Below are positions 1-5,855 of a stretch of DNA of 11,465 nucleotides, in pieces. The DNA is from Accumulibacter sp. GTDB taxonomy: Bacteria; Pseudomonadota; Gammaproteobacteria; Burkholderiales; Rhodocyclaceae. Numbering within the stretch: the first letter of the stretch is position 1; every line of letters begins with the position of its first letter. The stretch is from positions 1 through 11,465 of the forward strand of contig JAISDL010000057.1 of NCBI GenBank assembly GCA_031264825.1. The letters run 5' to 3'. The translations under genes were made by a program, and so were the position numbers. The notes below the pieces were generated by a model. That model searched no databases. It was not told the origin of the DNA and saw nothing but the letters and a program-made list of their open reading frames with translations.

Positions 1-2
1 CT

Positions 3-104
3 GAATCAGGAGACAGGAGACAGAGGACAGGAAACAGAGAAAAATATGCGGCGCGAAGCGCCGGAAAATAATCTGTCTCCCGTCTCCTGACATCTGTCTC
101 CTGA
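3..104. repeat. CTGTCTCC-family repeat, inverted pair around a small hairpin
   Basis: Degenerate units of GGAGACAG occur at about 6-39. The reverse-complement form, CTGTCTCC with variants CGTCTCC and TGTCTCCTGA, occurs at 73-104. Between them lies a perfect 6-bp hairpin with a GAA loop (CGGCGC-GAA-GCGCCG, 49-63). The whole could fold as an imperfect cruciform and looks like a small non-autonomous or REP/MITE-like element. The same unit recurs at 3905-3942 (degenerate) and 4183-4216. The right edge runs directly into the phd operator and supplies a possible -35 box. No gene is visible in this stretch. Confidence 0.6.
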
Positions 105-128
105 ATTAGGCTATATTTATCCTAATTC
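87..128 (+). promoter_or_regulatory. Predicted promoter and palindromic operator of the Phd-like antitoxin
   Basis: An 8-bp inverted repeat, GAATTAGG (103-110) and CCTAATTC (121-128), is separated by a 10-base AT-rich spacer. A TATATT -10 candidate (112-117) lies inside the palindrome and a CTGACA -35 candidate is at 87-92, with a rather long 19-base spacer. A second -10 candidate, TATACT, is at 133-138, but it would leave almost no leader before the AGGAG ribosome site at 145-149. Phd/YefM antitoxins typically repress their own promoter by binding such palindromes; that this one does so is inferred. Confidence 0.5.
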
Positions 129-156
129 GCGTTATACTACGGTCAGGAGATACAGC

Positions 157-399
157 ATGAACATCAACGCCGATAATCTTGTATCGATTTCAGAAGCCAA
201 CCGGAATTTTTCAAAGGTTGCCCGCCTCGTTGACGAGAGAGGAACGGCGATCATCCTGAAGAATAATGCACCGCGCTATGTGCTGTTGGATTACAGCCTT
301 TTCCGCGAGAACTCCGTCGCGGACGCCGCCGATGTGGACGCGGCGGCGGTGCGGATATTGGCAAAACACCTTCGGGCGTTTGAAGAATTGGCGAAATGA
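157..399 (+). CDS. Phd/YefM-family antitoxin (type II toxin-antitoxin)
   Basis: An 80-residue protein with the Phd/YefM layout. The N-terminal DNA-binding part (about residues 1-45) begins NINADNLVSISEANRNFSKV and continues through the family pattern of a short strand before P-R-Y-V-L-L-D-Y (residues 39-46). An acidic/alanine-rich C-terminal helix would normally wrap the toxin. In the family the protein neutralises a Doc-type toxin and represses the operon. The ATG has AGGAG at 145-149, about 7 bases upstream. The stop overlaps the ATG of the following doc fragment (ATGA), the usual phd-doc coupling. Because the toxin is truncated, this looks like an orphan antitoxin. It may still act as a repressor or as an anti-addiction antitoxin against related toxins elsewhere. 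Confidence 0.85.
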   Translation: MNINADNLVSISEANRNFSKVARLVDERGTAIILKNNAPRYVLLDYSLFRENSVADAADVDAAAVRILAKHLRAFEELAK

Positions 400-518
400 T
401 CCTTTTGAGCAAGGAGCACGCCCAGCGTCTGCATCGAAAACTCCTGAAGCAGACGGGCGGCACAGGAGGAATCCGCGACAAGGATTTGCTCGAACTGATT
501 TTACTCGCAAGTCGGTAA
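396..518 (+). pseudogene. Truncated Doc-type (Fic fold) toxin
   Basis: The frame starts at an ATG overlapping the antitoxin stop and reads 40 codons. It includes LLSKEHAQRLHRKLLKQTGG followed by GIRDKDLLE, the typical N-terminus of Doc/'death on curing' toxins (usually about 120-130 residues). Similarity fades after DLLE (near position 495), possibly continuing to an LAS at 504-512, and a TAA stop follows at 516-518. The Fic catalytic motif (HPFxxGNKR-like) is missing, so no toxic activity is expected. The convergent rloB gene ends at 527, only 8 bases away, so the toxin appears to have been cut where the RloAB block begins. I saw no remaining toxin C-terminus beyond rloA (2347-2420). It was found by reading the sequence rather than from ORF length. 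Confidence 0.8.
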
Positions 519-526
519 TTCCCTTT

Positions 527-1030
527 TCACGGCCCTTCAAAACTCTTGAGCAGTTCGTCGAGCGCACCGACTCGCCCTCGCGCCGCTTCGAGCCTGCCCT
601 TGTCGAATAATTCCACGTAGCTTTCTTTCCGCGTCAAATCGAGTTCCCCGCATTTTCCACGGATCGCTTTTTTGCAATCGCTCGACGCTTCGGGGACACG
701 CTCTCCGAGAATCGACAGAAACAGGCCTTCCACGCACGGGTTCGACCCGATCAATCGAATCGCGTATTTCTTCGACATTCTTTCGTCTTCCGCTTTCCAT
801 GAAATATCCGTATCGAGCAAGGCGACGCATTGGTCGAAGTCGTATCTTTTTACAATCTTGACGGCATACCCGATTACATTCGACGGCCCTCGGCCCTTGG
901 CATTTCTTGTCGTCACGCCGACTCCTTCATTGTCCGCGCAATACAATGAACGCAGAAAGCCAAGGAAGGCCGTTTCGGTTTGACCTTCTCCGACCGCCAA
1001 CAGAGTACGCCGTACCCGTCGGGCTTTCAA
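527..1030 (-). CDS. rloB: RloB-like TOPRIM-family protein
   Basis: A 167-residue protein. VGEGQTET near residue 13 puts E15 at the position of the TOPRIM catalytic glutamate. LLDTDIS (D73, D75) matches the metal-binding DxD. SNPCVEGLFLSIL (about 96-108) corresponds to the RloB signature usually seen as SNPCFExWLLLH. RloB proteins are predicted nucleases paired with RloA/AbiLi-type ATPases and, in some systems, linked to abortive phage defence. The frame opens with TTG, 8 bases after the rloA stop, and I see no clear ribosome site. Translational coupling to rloA would explain this, though a slightly later start is possible. It lies convergent to the phd-doc remnant. The activity here is inferred; RloB nuclease activity is not a settled property of the family. 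Confidence 0.8.
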   Translation of the reverse strand: MKARRVRRTLLAVGEGQTETAFLGFLRSLYCADNEGVGVTTRNAKGRGPSNVIGYAVKIVKRYDFDQCVALLDTDISWKAEDERMSKKYAIRLIGSNPCVEGLFLSILGERVPEASSDCKKAIRGKCGELDLTRKESYVELFDKGRLEAARGRVGALDELLKSFEGP

Positions 1031-1038
1031 AGGGTCGC

Positions 1039-2241
1039 CTACAAGCGCGGGACGGCGCCGTAGGCGCCCGCCAGGTATTTGGCGACCAGATTATCGTCGG
1101 ATCGCACCCCCGTGACACTGTCGAGGCGCCAAGCCTCGCTCTCGCCCCGGTCGTCCTTTTCCACGAGGACGATTTGAGGTTTGTGCAAAAAACTCAACAC
1201 ATCGACGGAATGGCAGGTAAATATTATCTGCGCGTTCTTCGGATTCTCTTCCGGCAAAAAAAACAGGTCGAGGATCGGCTCCAGCATATGCGGATGAAGG
1301 CTGAGTTCCAACTCGTCGATGAGCGCCAAACCGCCGTGGCGCAGGACGCGAAGGATTTTTGAAAGCAGGAAAAACAGGGCTTGCGTTCCACTGGATTCGT
1401 ACATGAACATCAGGCGGTGCTGCGCCTCGTCACCCACTCGGTGGACGCCATGAGGGATATATTTTTTCACCGTTTCGCCTTTTTCGAGCAGGGGTATTTC
1501 TTCAAAAACCACGTCGTGCAAGCCCAAATCCCAGCGATTGAGATAGTGGACCATCTTGTCGCGCATTTCCGCGTTGAGCATATAAAACTCGGAGGCGCGA
1601 AGAATCTGCTCGACGCTCATGTTGCAGTGGCCGAAATTGTCGACATTGCTCGGAATCTCTATTGAAGCAAGTCTGAGAGCCAGATCGACGCCGTATTGCG
1701 CGGCGGTCGAAATCAACGAGGCATTCTGGCGTACCTTCGCGGCCTCGCTCGGAAGCATGCCGAACTTCTGCTGCTTGACGCTGTACGCCCGCTTGGCGGG
1801 ATCCCATGTGCGCTCGAAAACGATCGAACGCTTTTTGGATTCGCGCGTATCGCGTGTCAACAAGGCTTCATAAAAAACACGTTCTTCCGAAGCGCGCAAG
1901 CGGTAAAACCACTCGCGTTCGTCCATTTCAAATTCCAGTTCGAATTCGCTCGGCTCGTCCTGCGCGGAAAAATGCGGCATCAGGGGAATCAAGCCGTCGG
2001 GCGGAAGCTCGCCGAACGAGTATTTCACAAACCACGTCACAAAAACGAGCGCATTGATGAGGTTTGTCTTGCCGCTCGCGTTGGGGCCGATGAGGCAAAG
2101 CGCTTTCGAGACGCGTTTCCCCTGCGGCGAGGCGCAGGAAAGACAGTCATCGTCGGCGCTGCGGCGTGGGCCGAGTTCGAGCGAAATGCGCTGCTTGTCT
2201 CGAAATGAATGAAAATTCTGTAGCGAAAACGCCCTTAACAT
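1039..2241 (-). CDS. rloA: RloA/AbiLi-like AAA (ABC-type) ATPase
   Basis: A 400-residue ATPase of the AAA_15/AAA_21 (SMC/RecF/OLD-like) class. It opens LRAFSLQNFHSFRD, the usual strand preceding the P-loop. Walker A is GPNASGKT (52-59), an ABC-signature-like stretch ESSGTQALFFL lies at about 282-292, Walker B is ALIDE (306-310), followed by D-loop ELSLHPHM, and the switch histidine is in FTCHS (341-345). The long middle region (about 60-280) is the coiled-coil/insert arm. In this class ATP-driven dimers control a partner nuclease, here most likely RloB downstream. The ATG start was chosen because a GGGAGGG site lies 4 bases upstream. The open frame extends to a TTG at 2301, but that overlaps the predicted -10 box. 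All ATPase motifs are intact, so the system looks functional. Confidence 0.85.
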   Translation of the reverse strand: MLRAFSLQNFHSFRDKQRISLELGPRRSADDDCLSCASPQGKRVSKALCLIGPNASGKTNLINALVFVTWFVKYSFGELPPDGLIPLMPHFSAQDEPSEFELEFEMDEREWFYRLRASEERVFYEALLTRDTRESKKRSIVFERTWDPAKRAYSVKQQKFGMLPSEAAKVRQNASLISTAAQYGVDLALRLASIEIPSNVDNFGHCNMSVEQILRASEFYMLNAEMRDKMVHYLNRWDLGLHDVVFEEIPLLEKGETVKKYIPHGVHRVGDEAQHRLMFMYESSGTQALFFLLSKILRVLRHGGLALIDELELSLHPHMLEPILDLFFLPEENPKNAQIIFTCHSVDVLSFLHKPQIVLVEKDDRGESEAWRLDSVTGVRSDDNLVAKYLAGAYGAVPRL

Positions 2242-2299
2242 CGCGCCCTCCCGATCATCGTCGATCGAATATTCGTCAAATAGGCTGGAAACCCTCCTC

Positions 2300-2329
2300 A
2301 ATATACACTTATTAAACGGAATTCAACAA
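2300..2329 (-). promoter_or_regulatory. Predicted sigma70-type promoter of rloA-rloB
   Basis: Read on the minus strand, TTGTTG (2329-2324) and TATATT (2305-2300) are separated by 18 bases. This predicts a transcription start near 2293 and a leader of about 50 bases to the rloA ATG. The -35 box lies inside the 2317-2346 palindrome, so a protein binding there would be expected to block transcription. AT-rich composition here contrasts with the GC-rich coding regions around it. Confidence 0.5.
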
Positions 2330-2346
2330 AATTTTGTTGAATTCCG
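2317..2346. promoter_or_regulatory. Perfect 30-bp palindrome (putative operator) upstream of rloA
   Basis: The left arm CGGAATTCAACAAAA (2317-2331) is followed without spacer by its exact reverse complement (2332-2346). Symmetry stops on both sides (A2316 against G2347). It covers the predicted -35 box of rloA. A dimeric helix-turn-helix repressor is the simplest reader. Possible repressors include the nearby Phd-like protein, though its own operator (GAATTAGG...CCTAATTC) shares only a short GAATT core. A hairpin in the end of the pcm transcript is an alternative, but no T-run follows on either strand. Confidence 0.6.
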
Positions 2347-2419
2347 GGAAATAACGAGGAAAAACCCGGCGATCAAGAGAAGGCGCGCTGTCGGCACCGC
2401 CCTTGGGTCTTGCGGTAAA

Positions 2420-3079
2420 TTACGCGATCCCCGCGACGAGCGGGACGAAGCGCACGTCTTCGAGCAAGGTTTCGAGGTAGTTCGTCGCACCGCGGCGTTC
2501 GACGAGAAGGAGTTTCTGGCGACCGCTTTCGTTTTCGAGCGGGAGGAGCATCTTTCCGCCGATCGCGAGTTGCTCGCGGACGGCTTCGGGAACGCCGCGC
2601 GCGGCCGCCGCGAAGATGATCGTGTCGAAGGGCGCGGCATTGGGGAGGCCGCAGGATCCGTCGCCGTATTTGAGGCGAACGCGGAACTGGCGTATTTTTT
2701 TGAGGTTGTTGCGCGCTTCTTCCAAAAGGCCTTCGATGCGCTCGATCGAAAAGACTTCGCGCGCAAGGATTGCCAAGAGCGCGGTCTGGTAGCCGCTACC
2801 CGTCCCGATTTCGAGGGTTTTTCCCAGCGCGCGGCCTTCGAGCAGGATTTCCAGCATCCGCGCGACGATGTAGGGTTGCGAGATCGTTTGCGAGAAACTG
2901 AGCGGGAGCGCCGTGTCTTCGTACGCGCGCGGCGAGAGGGCTTCCTGGACGAAGAGGTGGCGCGGGACCGACTCGACCGCCGCGAGGACGCTTTCGTTGC
3001 GTATCCCCTGCTCGCGCAGACGCTTGATCATCCTCGCGCGCGTCCGCCGCGAGGTCATCCCGATTCCGGCGACGCTCAT
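2420..3079 (-). CDS. pcm: Protein-L-isoaspartate O-methyltransferase
   Basis: A 219-residue cytosolic enzyme that uses S-adenosylmethionine to methylate isoaspartyl residues in aged proteins, starting their repair to aspartate. Visible features are the family N-terminus MIKRLREQGIRNESVLAAVESVPRHLFV, substrate loop LPLSFSQTISQPYIVARM (about 59-75), SAM-binding motif I LEIGTGSGYQTALLA (about 89-103), and motif II FDTIIFAAAARGVPEAV (about 151-167). The C-terminus VRFVPLVAGIA is typical. Length is close to E. coli Pcm (208). The start ATG overlaps the surE stop by 4 bases (ATGA), giving translational coupling; M8 is a less likely alternative. nlpD and rpoS, which often follow pcm in proteobacteria, are absent and the rloAB operon follows instead. 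Confidence 0.95.
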   Translation of the reverse strand: MSVAGIGMTSRRTRARMIKRLREQGIRNESVLAAVESVPRHLFVQEALSPRAYEDTALPLSFSQTISQPYIVARMLEILLEGRALGKTLEIGTGSGYQTALLAILAREVFSIERIEGLLEEARNNLKKIRQFRVRLKYGDGSCGLPNAAPFDTIIFAAAARGVPEAVREQLAIGGKMLLPLENESGRQKLLLVERRGATNYLETLLEDVRFVPLVAGIA

Positions 3080-3819
3080 CGTTCGAACCAGCCGCGAACC
3101 ATCGGGAGTTGCGCGTTGTGGGTCAAATCGATCCGCAGGGGGGTAATCGAAACGCGCCCGTGCGCGACCGCGTGGAAGTCGGTCCCCTCGCCCGCATCCT
3201 GCGCGGGGCCGGCGGCACCGACCCAGTAGACGACTTCGTCGCGCGGCGTTACCGAGCGGATCACGTTTTCGGCCCGATGGCGCTTGCCGAGGCGCGTCAC
3301 TTCCCAGCCTTGCAGTTGGTCGTAGGGCAGATCGGGGACGTTGACGTTGAGCAGAAGCGGTTCGCGCAGCTTCTGCTTGCAGAGGAGGCGGACGACTTCG
3401 AGCGCGACGCGCGAAGCCGTTTCGAAATGCTCCGCGGTTTTTCGGCAGAGCGAGACGGCGACCGACGGGATTCCGAGCAGATAGCCCTCGGTCGCCGCGG
3501 CGACGGTCCCCGAATAGAGCGTATCGTCGCCCATATTGGGGCCGAGGTTGATTCCCGAGACGACCATGTCGGGCAGGTCGTCGAACATCCCCGTCACGGC
3601 GAGGTGGACGCAGTCGGTCGGCGTTCCGTTGACGTAGTAGAAGCCGTTTGCGACGCGGCGAAGCGAAAGCGGCCGGTCGAGCGTCAGCGAATTCGACGCG
3701 CCGCTGCGGTCGCGTTCGGGCGCGACGACGGTCACTTCCGCTTCGACCGAGAGCGTTTCCGCGAGACATTCGATCCCCGGTGAAAAATAGCCGTCGTCGT
3801 TGCTCAAGAGTATTCGCAT
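3076..3819 (-). CDS. surE: 5'/3'-nucleotidase SurE
   Basis: A 247-residue metal-dependent phosphatase of nucleoside monophosphates and short polyphosphate, linked to stationary-phase survival. The start MRILLSNDDGY carries the metal ligands D8 and D9. S39 lies in RDRSGASNSLTL and N91 in VVSGINLGPNMGDD, so all four usual ligands are present. GTPTDCVHLA (about 65-74) and DTLYSGTVAAATEG (99-112) are also diagnostic. The frame is open 23 codons further upstream, but homology begins at this ATG. Its ribosome site (GGCGGA) is weak. It is cotranscribed with pcm, which it overlaps. Confidence 0.95.
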   Translation of the reverse strand: MRILLSNDDGYFSPGIECLAETLSVEAEVTVVAPERDRSGASNSLTLDRPLSLRRVANGFYYVNGTPTDCVHLAVTGMFDDLPDMVVSGINLGPNMGDDTLYSGTVAAATEGYLLGIPSVAVSLCRKTAEHFETASRVALEVVRLLCKQKLREPLLLNVNVPDLPYDQLQGWEVTRLGKRHRAENVIRSVTPRDEVVYWVGAAGPAQDAGEGTDFHAVAHGRVSITPLRIDLTHNAQLPMVRGWFER

Positions 3820-3897
3820 ATCGATCCGCCGTGGCGCGCTTGAAAAACAGGGGCCGGTTTCGCGCCGCGTCCGTTTCGCAATCTTCAAAAAAGGGTG

Positions 3898-3903
3898 ATT
3901 ATA
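3898..3903 (-). promoter_or_regulatory. Likely -10 box of the surE-pcm promoter
   Basis: A consensus TATAAT reads on the minus strand here, about 78 bases upstream of the surE ATG. I see no good -35 at 16-18 bases. That position falls in the degenerate GACAG/GGACTGA repeat starting at 3905, which abuts the -10 box and may have replaced the original upstream sequence. Confidence 0.45.
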
Positions 3904-3904
3904 C

Positions 3905-3942
3905 GACAGAGGACAGAAGACTGAGGACTGAGGACAGATCAG
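3905..3942. repeat. Degenerate GAGGACAG/GACTGAG repeat (CTGTCTCC family)
   Basis: Units GACAGAGGACAG, GACTGAG, GACTGAG and GACAGATCAG follow one another with a period of about 7-8 bases. This is the degenerate counterpart of the arrays at 6-39, 73-104 and 4183-4216. It begins one base upstream of the surE -10 box. No gene is seen in 3820-4178. That spacer consists of this repeat, three hairpins and the CGCGAAA element. Confidence 0.55.
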
Positions 3943-3946
3943 TTAG

Positions 3947-3961
3947 GGCGGCTTCGCCGCC
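3947..3961. repeat. Perfect hairpin GGCGGC-TTC-GCCGCC
   Basis: A 6-bp stem with a 3-base loop. On the minus strand its core is GCGAAGC, a sequence known to form an unusually stable DNA mini-hairpin. No T-run follows on either strand, so it is not an obvious terminator. Confidence 0.55.
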
Positions 3962-4010
3962 GGAGAAAAATCCACGAGGCGGGCAAGATGCCCACACTCC
4001 CAGAGTATAG

Positions 4011-4061
4011 GTTGGGGTGAGCGGAGCGATGCCCAACGTCTCGCTTGCGCGAAGCGCAAGC
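4011..4061. repeat. Intergenic REP-like element: two adjacent inverted repeats
   Basis: GTTGGG (4011-4016) pairs with CCCAAC (4032-4037) around GTGAGCGGAGCGAT-type sequence. It is followed by a perfect 8-bp hairpin GCTTGCGC-GAA-GCGCAAGC (4043-4061). A related stretch (GTGAGCGTAGCGAAC, then GGGCT...AGCCCAAC) is found at 5835-5880, in the other repeat-rich spacer. It is probably a dispersed non-coding repeat. Confidence 0.5.
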
Positions 4062-4093
4062 CACTTCAGAGATCAGGAATCAAAAAACAAGAA

Positions 4094-4165
4094 CCGCGAA
4101 ACACGCGAAAAGCGCGAAAATTTATCCAAACACTTCACCTTTCGCGTCTTTCGCGCCTTTCGCGG
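4094..4165 (-). terminator. Imperfect CGCGAAA hairpin downstream of murJ, possible terminator
   Basis: Arm 4094-4120 and arm 4140-4165 are complementary over three blocks of 7-8 bp (CCGCGAAA, CGCGAAA, CGCGAAA) separated by 2-base mismatches, around a loop of about 19 bases. Read on the minus strand, downstream of the murJ stop, the second arm is followed by TTCTTGTTTTTTG, so it could act as an intrinsic terminator for murJ. The sequence also looks like the dispersed 'TTTCGCG...TTTCGCGGTT' repeats seen in many bacterial genomes, so the terminator role is inferred. Confidence 0.4.
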
Positions 4166-4178
4166 TTGAAATCGGTTT

Positions 4179-5741
4179 TCATCTGTCTCCTGTCTCCTGT
4201 CTCCCGTCTCCTGTCGCCCTGAAATCCGCGAGCCGAAACCCGGCGACCCACAGGACGGCGAAATAGACCGACGCGCCCGCGACGACGATCAGCGAAAGCC
4301 GGATCACGCGCTCGGTCACGCTTGGCGACGCGAGCCAGCTTTCGGCGTCGCCGCCCACCCACCACAGCGCCGCGCCCATCGCCGCGAGCGCGACCGAAAC
4401 CCTTGCGTAAAATACGGCCCACCCCGGCTGGGGTGTGTAGCTCCCGTTGCGCCGCAGCCCACGGTAAAGCAACGCGGCGTTCAAATACGCGGCGAGACCG
4501 ATCGAGAGCGCGAGGCCGGCGTGTTTGAGCCACCCGACGAAAGAGAAGTTGAACGCCTGCGTGGCGCAGAGCGTGAGTAACGCGATCTTCACGGGCGTCC
4601 GAACGTTCTGGCGCGCGTAAAAACCCGGCGCGAGCACTTTGACGAGCATCAGCCCCAAAAGGCCGAAACTGTACGCGACGAGCGCGTTCTTCGTCTGAAG
4701 CGCGTCGGCGACCGTAAACGCGCCGTGCTTGAAGAGCGTGGCGACGAGCGGAACCGCCAGGATCGCCAGAGCGACCGCCGCCGGCGCGGCGAGCAGGAAG
4801 GTCAGGCGAAGCCCCCAATCGAGCAGGCGCGAGTATTCGTCCGAATTTCCGCTTGCGTGATACTTGCTCAGCGAGGGCAGGAGGATCGTCCCGAGCGCGG
4901 CGCCGAGCAGACCGCTCGGAAACTCCATCAGGCGGTCGGCGTAGTAGAGCCACGAAACGCTGCCGTTCTCCAGAAAAGAAGCGAAAACCGTGTTGATCAG
5001 CAAGCTTATCTGTGCGACCGAAACGCCGAGAACGGCGGGCCCCATCAGCTTCAGGACGCGGCGGACGCCGGGGTCGCGCGGTTCGAACGAGAAGCGCGGC
5101 AACATCCCGATGCGCGCGAGGCTCGGCAACTGAAAGGCGAGTTGGAAGATGCCGCCGAGAAAAACAGCCCAGCCGAGCGCGAGAACCGGACGCTCGAAAA
5201 ACGCCGCGCCGAAGAGCGCCATTCCGATGAACGAAAGGTTGAGCCAGACCGGCGTAAAGGCGGGAACGGCGAAACGCCCCCAGGTATTGAGGATTCCGCC
5301 GGCGAGCGCGGTCAGCGAGATGAAGAGGATATAAGGGAAGGTCAGTCGCGTCAGTTCGACGGTCAGCTCGAACTTCGTCGCGTCCGCCGCGAAACCCGGC
5401 GAGGATACGTGGATGAGAAAGGGCGCGGCGACGACGCCGAGCGCGGTGACGGCGACGAGCGCGAAAAAAAGCAGGGTCGTCACGCGGTCGACGAGACTCT
5501 TGGCGGCTTGGTCGCCCCCCCGGTTCTTGTACTCGCCGAGGATCGGGACGAAGGCCTGCGAAAACGCGCCTTCGGCGAAAAGGCGACGCAAGAGGTTGGG
5601 GAGCCTGAACGCGACAAAGAATGCGTCGGTCATGATTCCGGCGCCGAAGGCGCGCGCGATGACGAAGTCGCGGACAAACCCGAGGATGCGGGACAGCAAG
5701 GTCATGCCGCTTATCGTAGCCAGGGCTTTGAGCAGATTCAT
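4179..5741 (-). CDS. murJ: Lipid II flippase MurJ (MviN)
   Basis: A 520-residue, about 14-helix inner-membrane MOP-family protein that moves lipid II from the cytoplasmic to the periplasmic leaflet for peptidoglycan synthesis. The N-terminus MNLLKALATISGMTLLSRILGFVRD aligns position for position with E. coli MurJ and keeps R18, R24, D25, D39 and R52, all reported as important. Further conserved blocks are NLLRRLFAEGAFSQAFVPIL, GPAVLGVSVAQISLLINT, SWLYYADRLMEFPSGLLG, LAPGFYARQ and HAGLALSIGLAA. The frame is open upstream to 5828, but homology starts at this ATG; no strong ribosome site is visible. The tail after GFRLADFR (ATGDGRQETGDR) is encoded by the CTGTCTCC repeat and is not part of the family, so the original stop was probably lost. 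Function should survive a short tail change. Confidence 0.95.
   Translation of the reverse strand: MNLLKALATISGMTLLSRILGFVRDFVIARAFGAGIMTDAFFVAFRLPNLLRRLFAEGAFSQAFVPILGEYKNRGGDQAAKSLVDRVTTLLFFALVAVTALGVVAAPFLIHVSSPGFAADATKFELTVELTRLTFPYILFISLTALAGGILNTWGRFAVPAFTPVWLNLSFIGMALFGAAFFERPVLALGWAVFLGGIFQLAFQLPSLARIGMLPRFSFEPRDPGVRRVLKLMGPAVLGVSVAQISLLINTVFASFLENGSVSWLYYADRLMEFPSGLLGAALGTILLPSLSKYHASGNSDEYSRLLDWGLRLTFLLAAPAAVALAILAVPLVATLFKHGAFTVADALQTKNALVAYSFGLLGLMLVKVLAPGFYARQNVRTPVKIALLTLCATQAFNFSFVGWLKHAGLALSIGLAAYLNAALLYRGLRRNGSYTPQPGWAVFYARVSVALAAMGAALWWVGGDAESWLASPSVTERVIRLSLIVVAGASVYFAVLWVAGFRLADFRATGDGRQETGDR
4183..4216. repeat. CTGTCTCC tandem repeat running into the murJ 3' end
   Basis: Four to five copies of CTGTCTC(C/CC) with a 7-8 base period occupy these positions. 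Read on the minus strand they are GACAGGAGACAGGAGACAGA-like and encode the last residues of MurJ. The family matches the arrays at 3-104 and 3905-3942. Confidence 0.65.
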
Positions 5742-5769
5742 GGGAGAGGCAAGGTGCGGCGCATGGGGC

Positions 5770-5775
5770 ATTTTA
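5770..5775 (-). promoter_or_regulatory. Possible -10 box of murJ (TAAAAT)
   Basis: GGTAAAAT reads on the minus strand about 29 bases upstream of the murJ ATG. It resembles the -10 region often seen in Betaproteobacteria. No clear -35 lies at the right distance (closest is TTCGGC with a 20-base spacer), so this is tentative. Confidence 0.3.
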
Positions 5776-5855
5776 CCGCAGGGGCGCGTCGAAATGCCGA
5801 AGCTCTGTACTGCCAGGGCAATCCGCAAGCTTGTCGTGAGCGTAGCGAACCTATA

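Noticed and set aside
3..104. CRISPR-like array in the GGAGACAG repeats
   Set aside because: Units are 7-8 bases with no spacers of constant length, and no cas gene is present.
2242..2301. Longer RloA starting at the TTG at 2301
   Set aside because: It would begin at the predicted -10 box, has no family similarity in the extra 20 residues, and the ATG at 2241 has a strong GGGAGGG site.
3080..3769. N-terminal extension of pcm to 449 residues
   Set aside because: The added part is arginine/proline-rich and is an out-of-frame reading of surE. The ATG at 3079 overlaps the surE stop and begins the methyltransferase homology.
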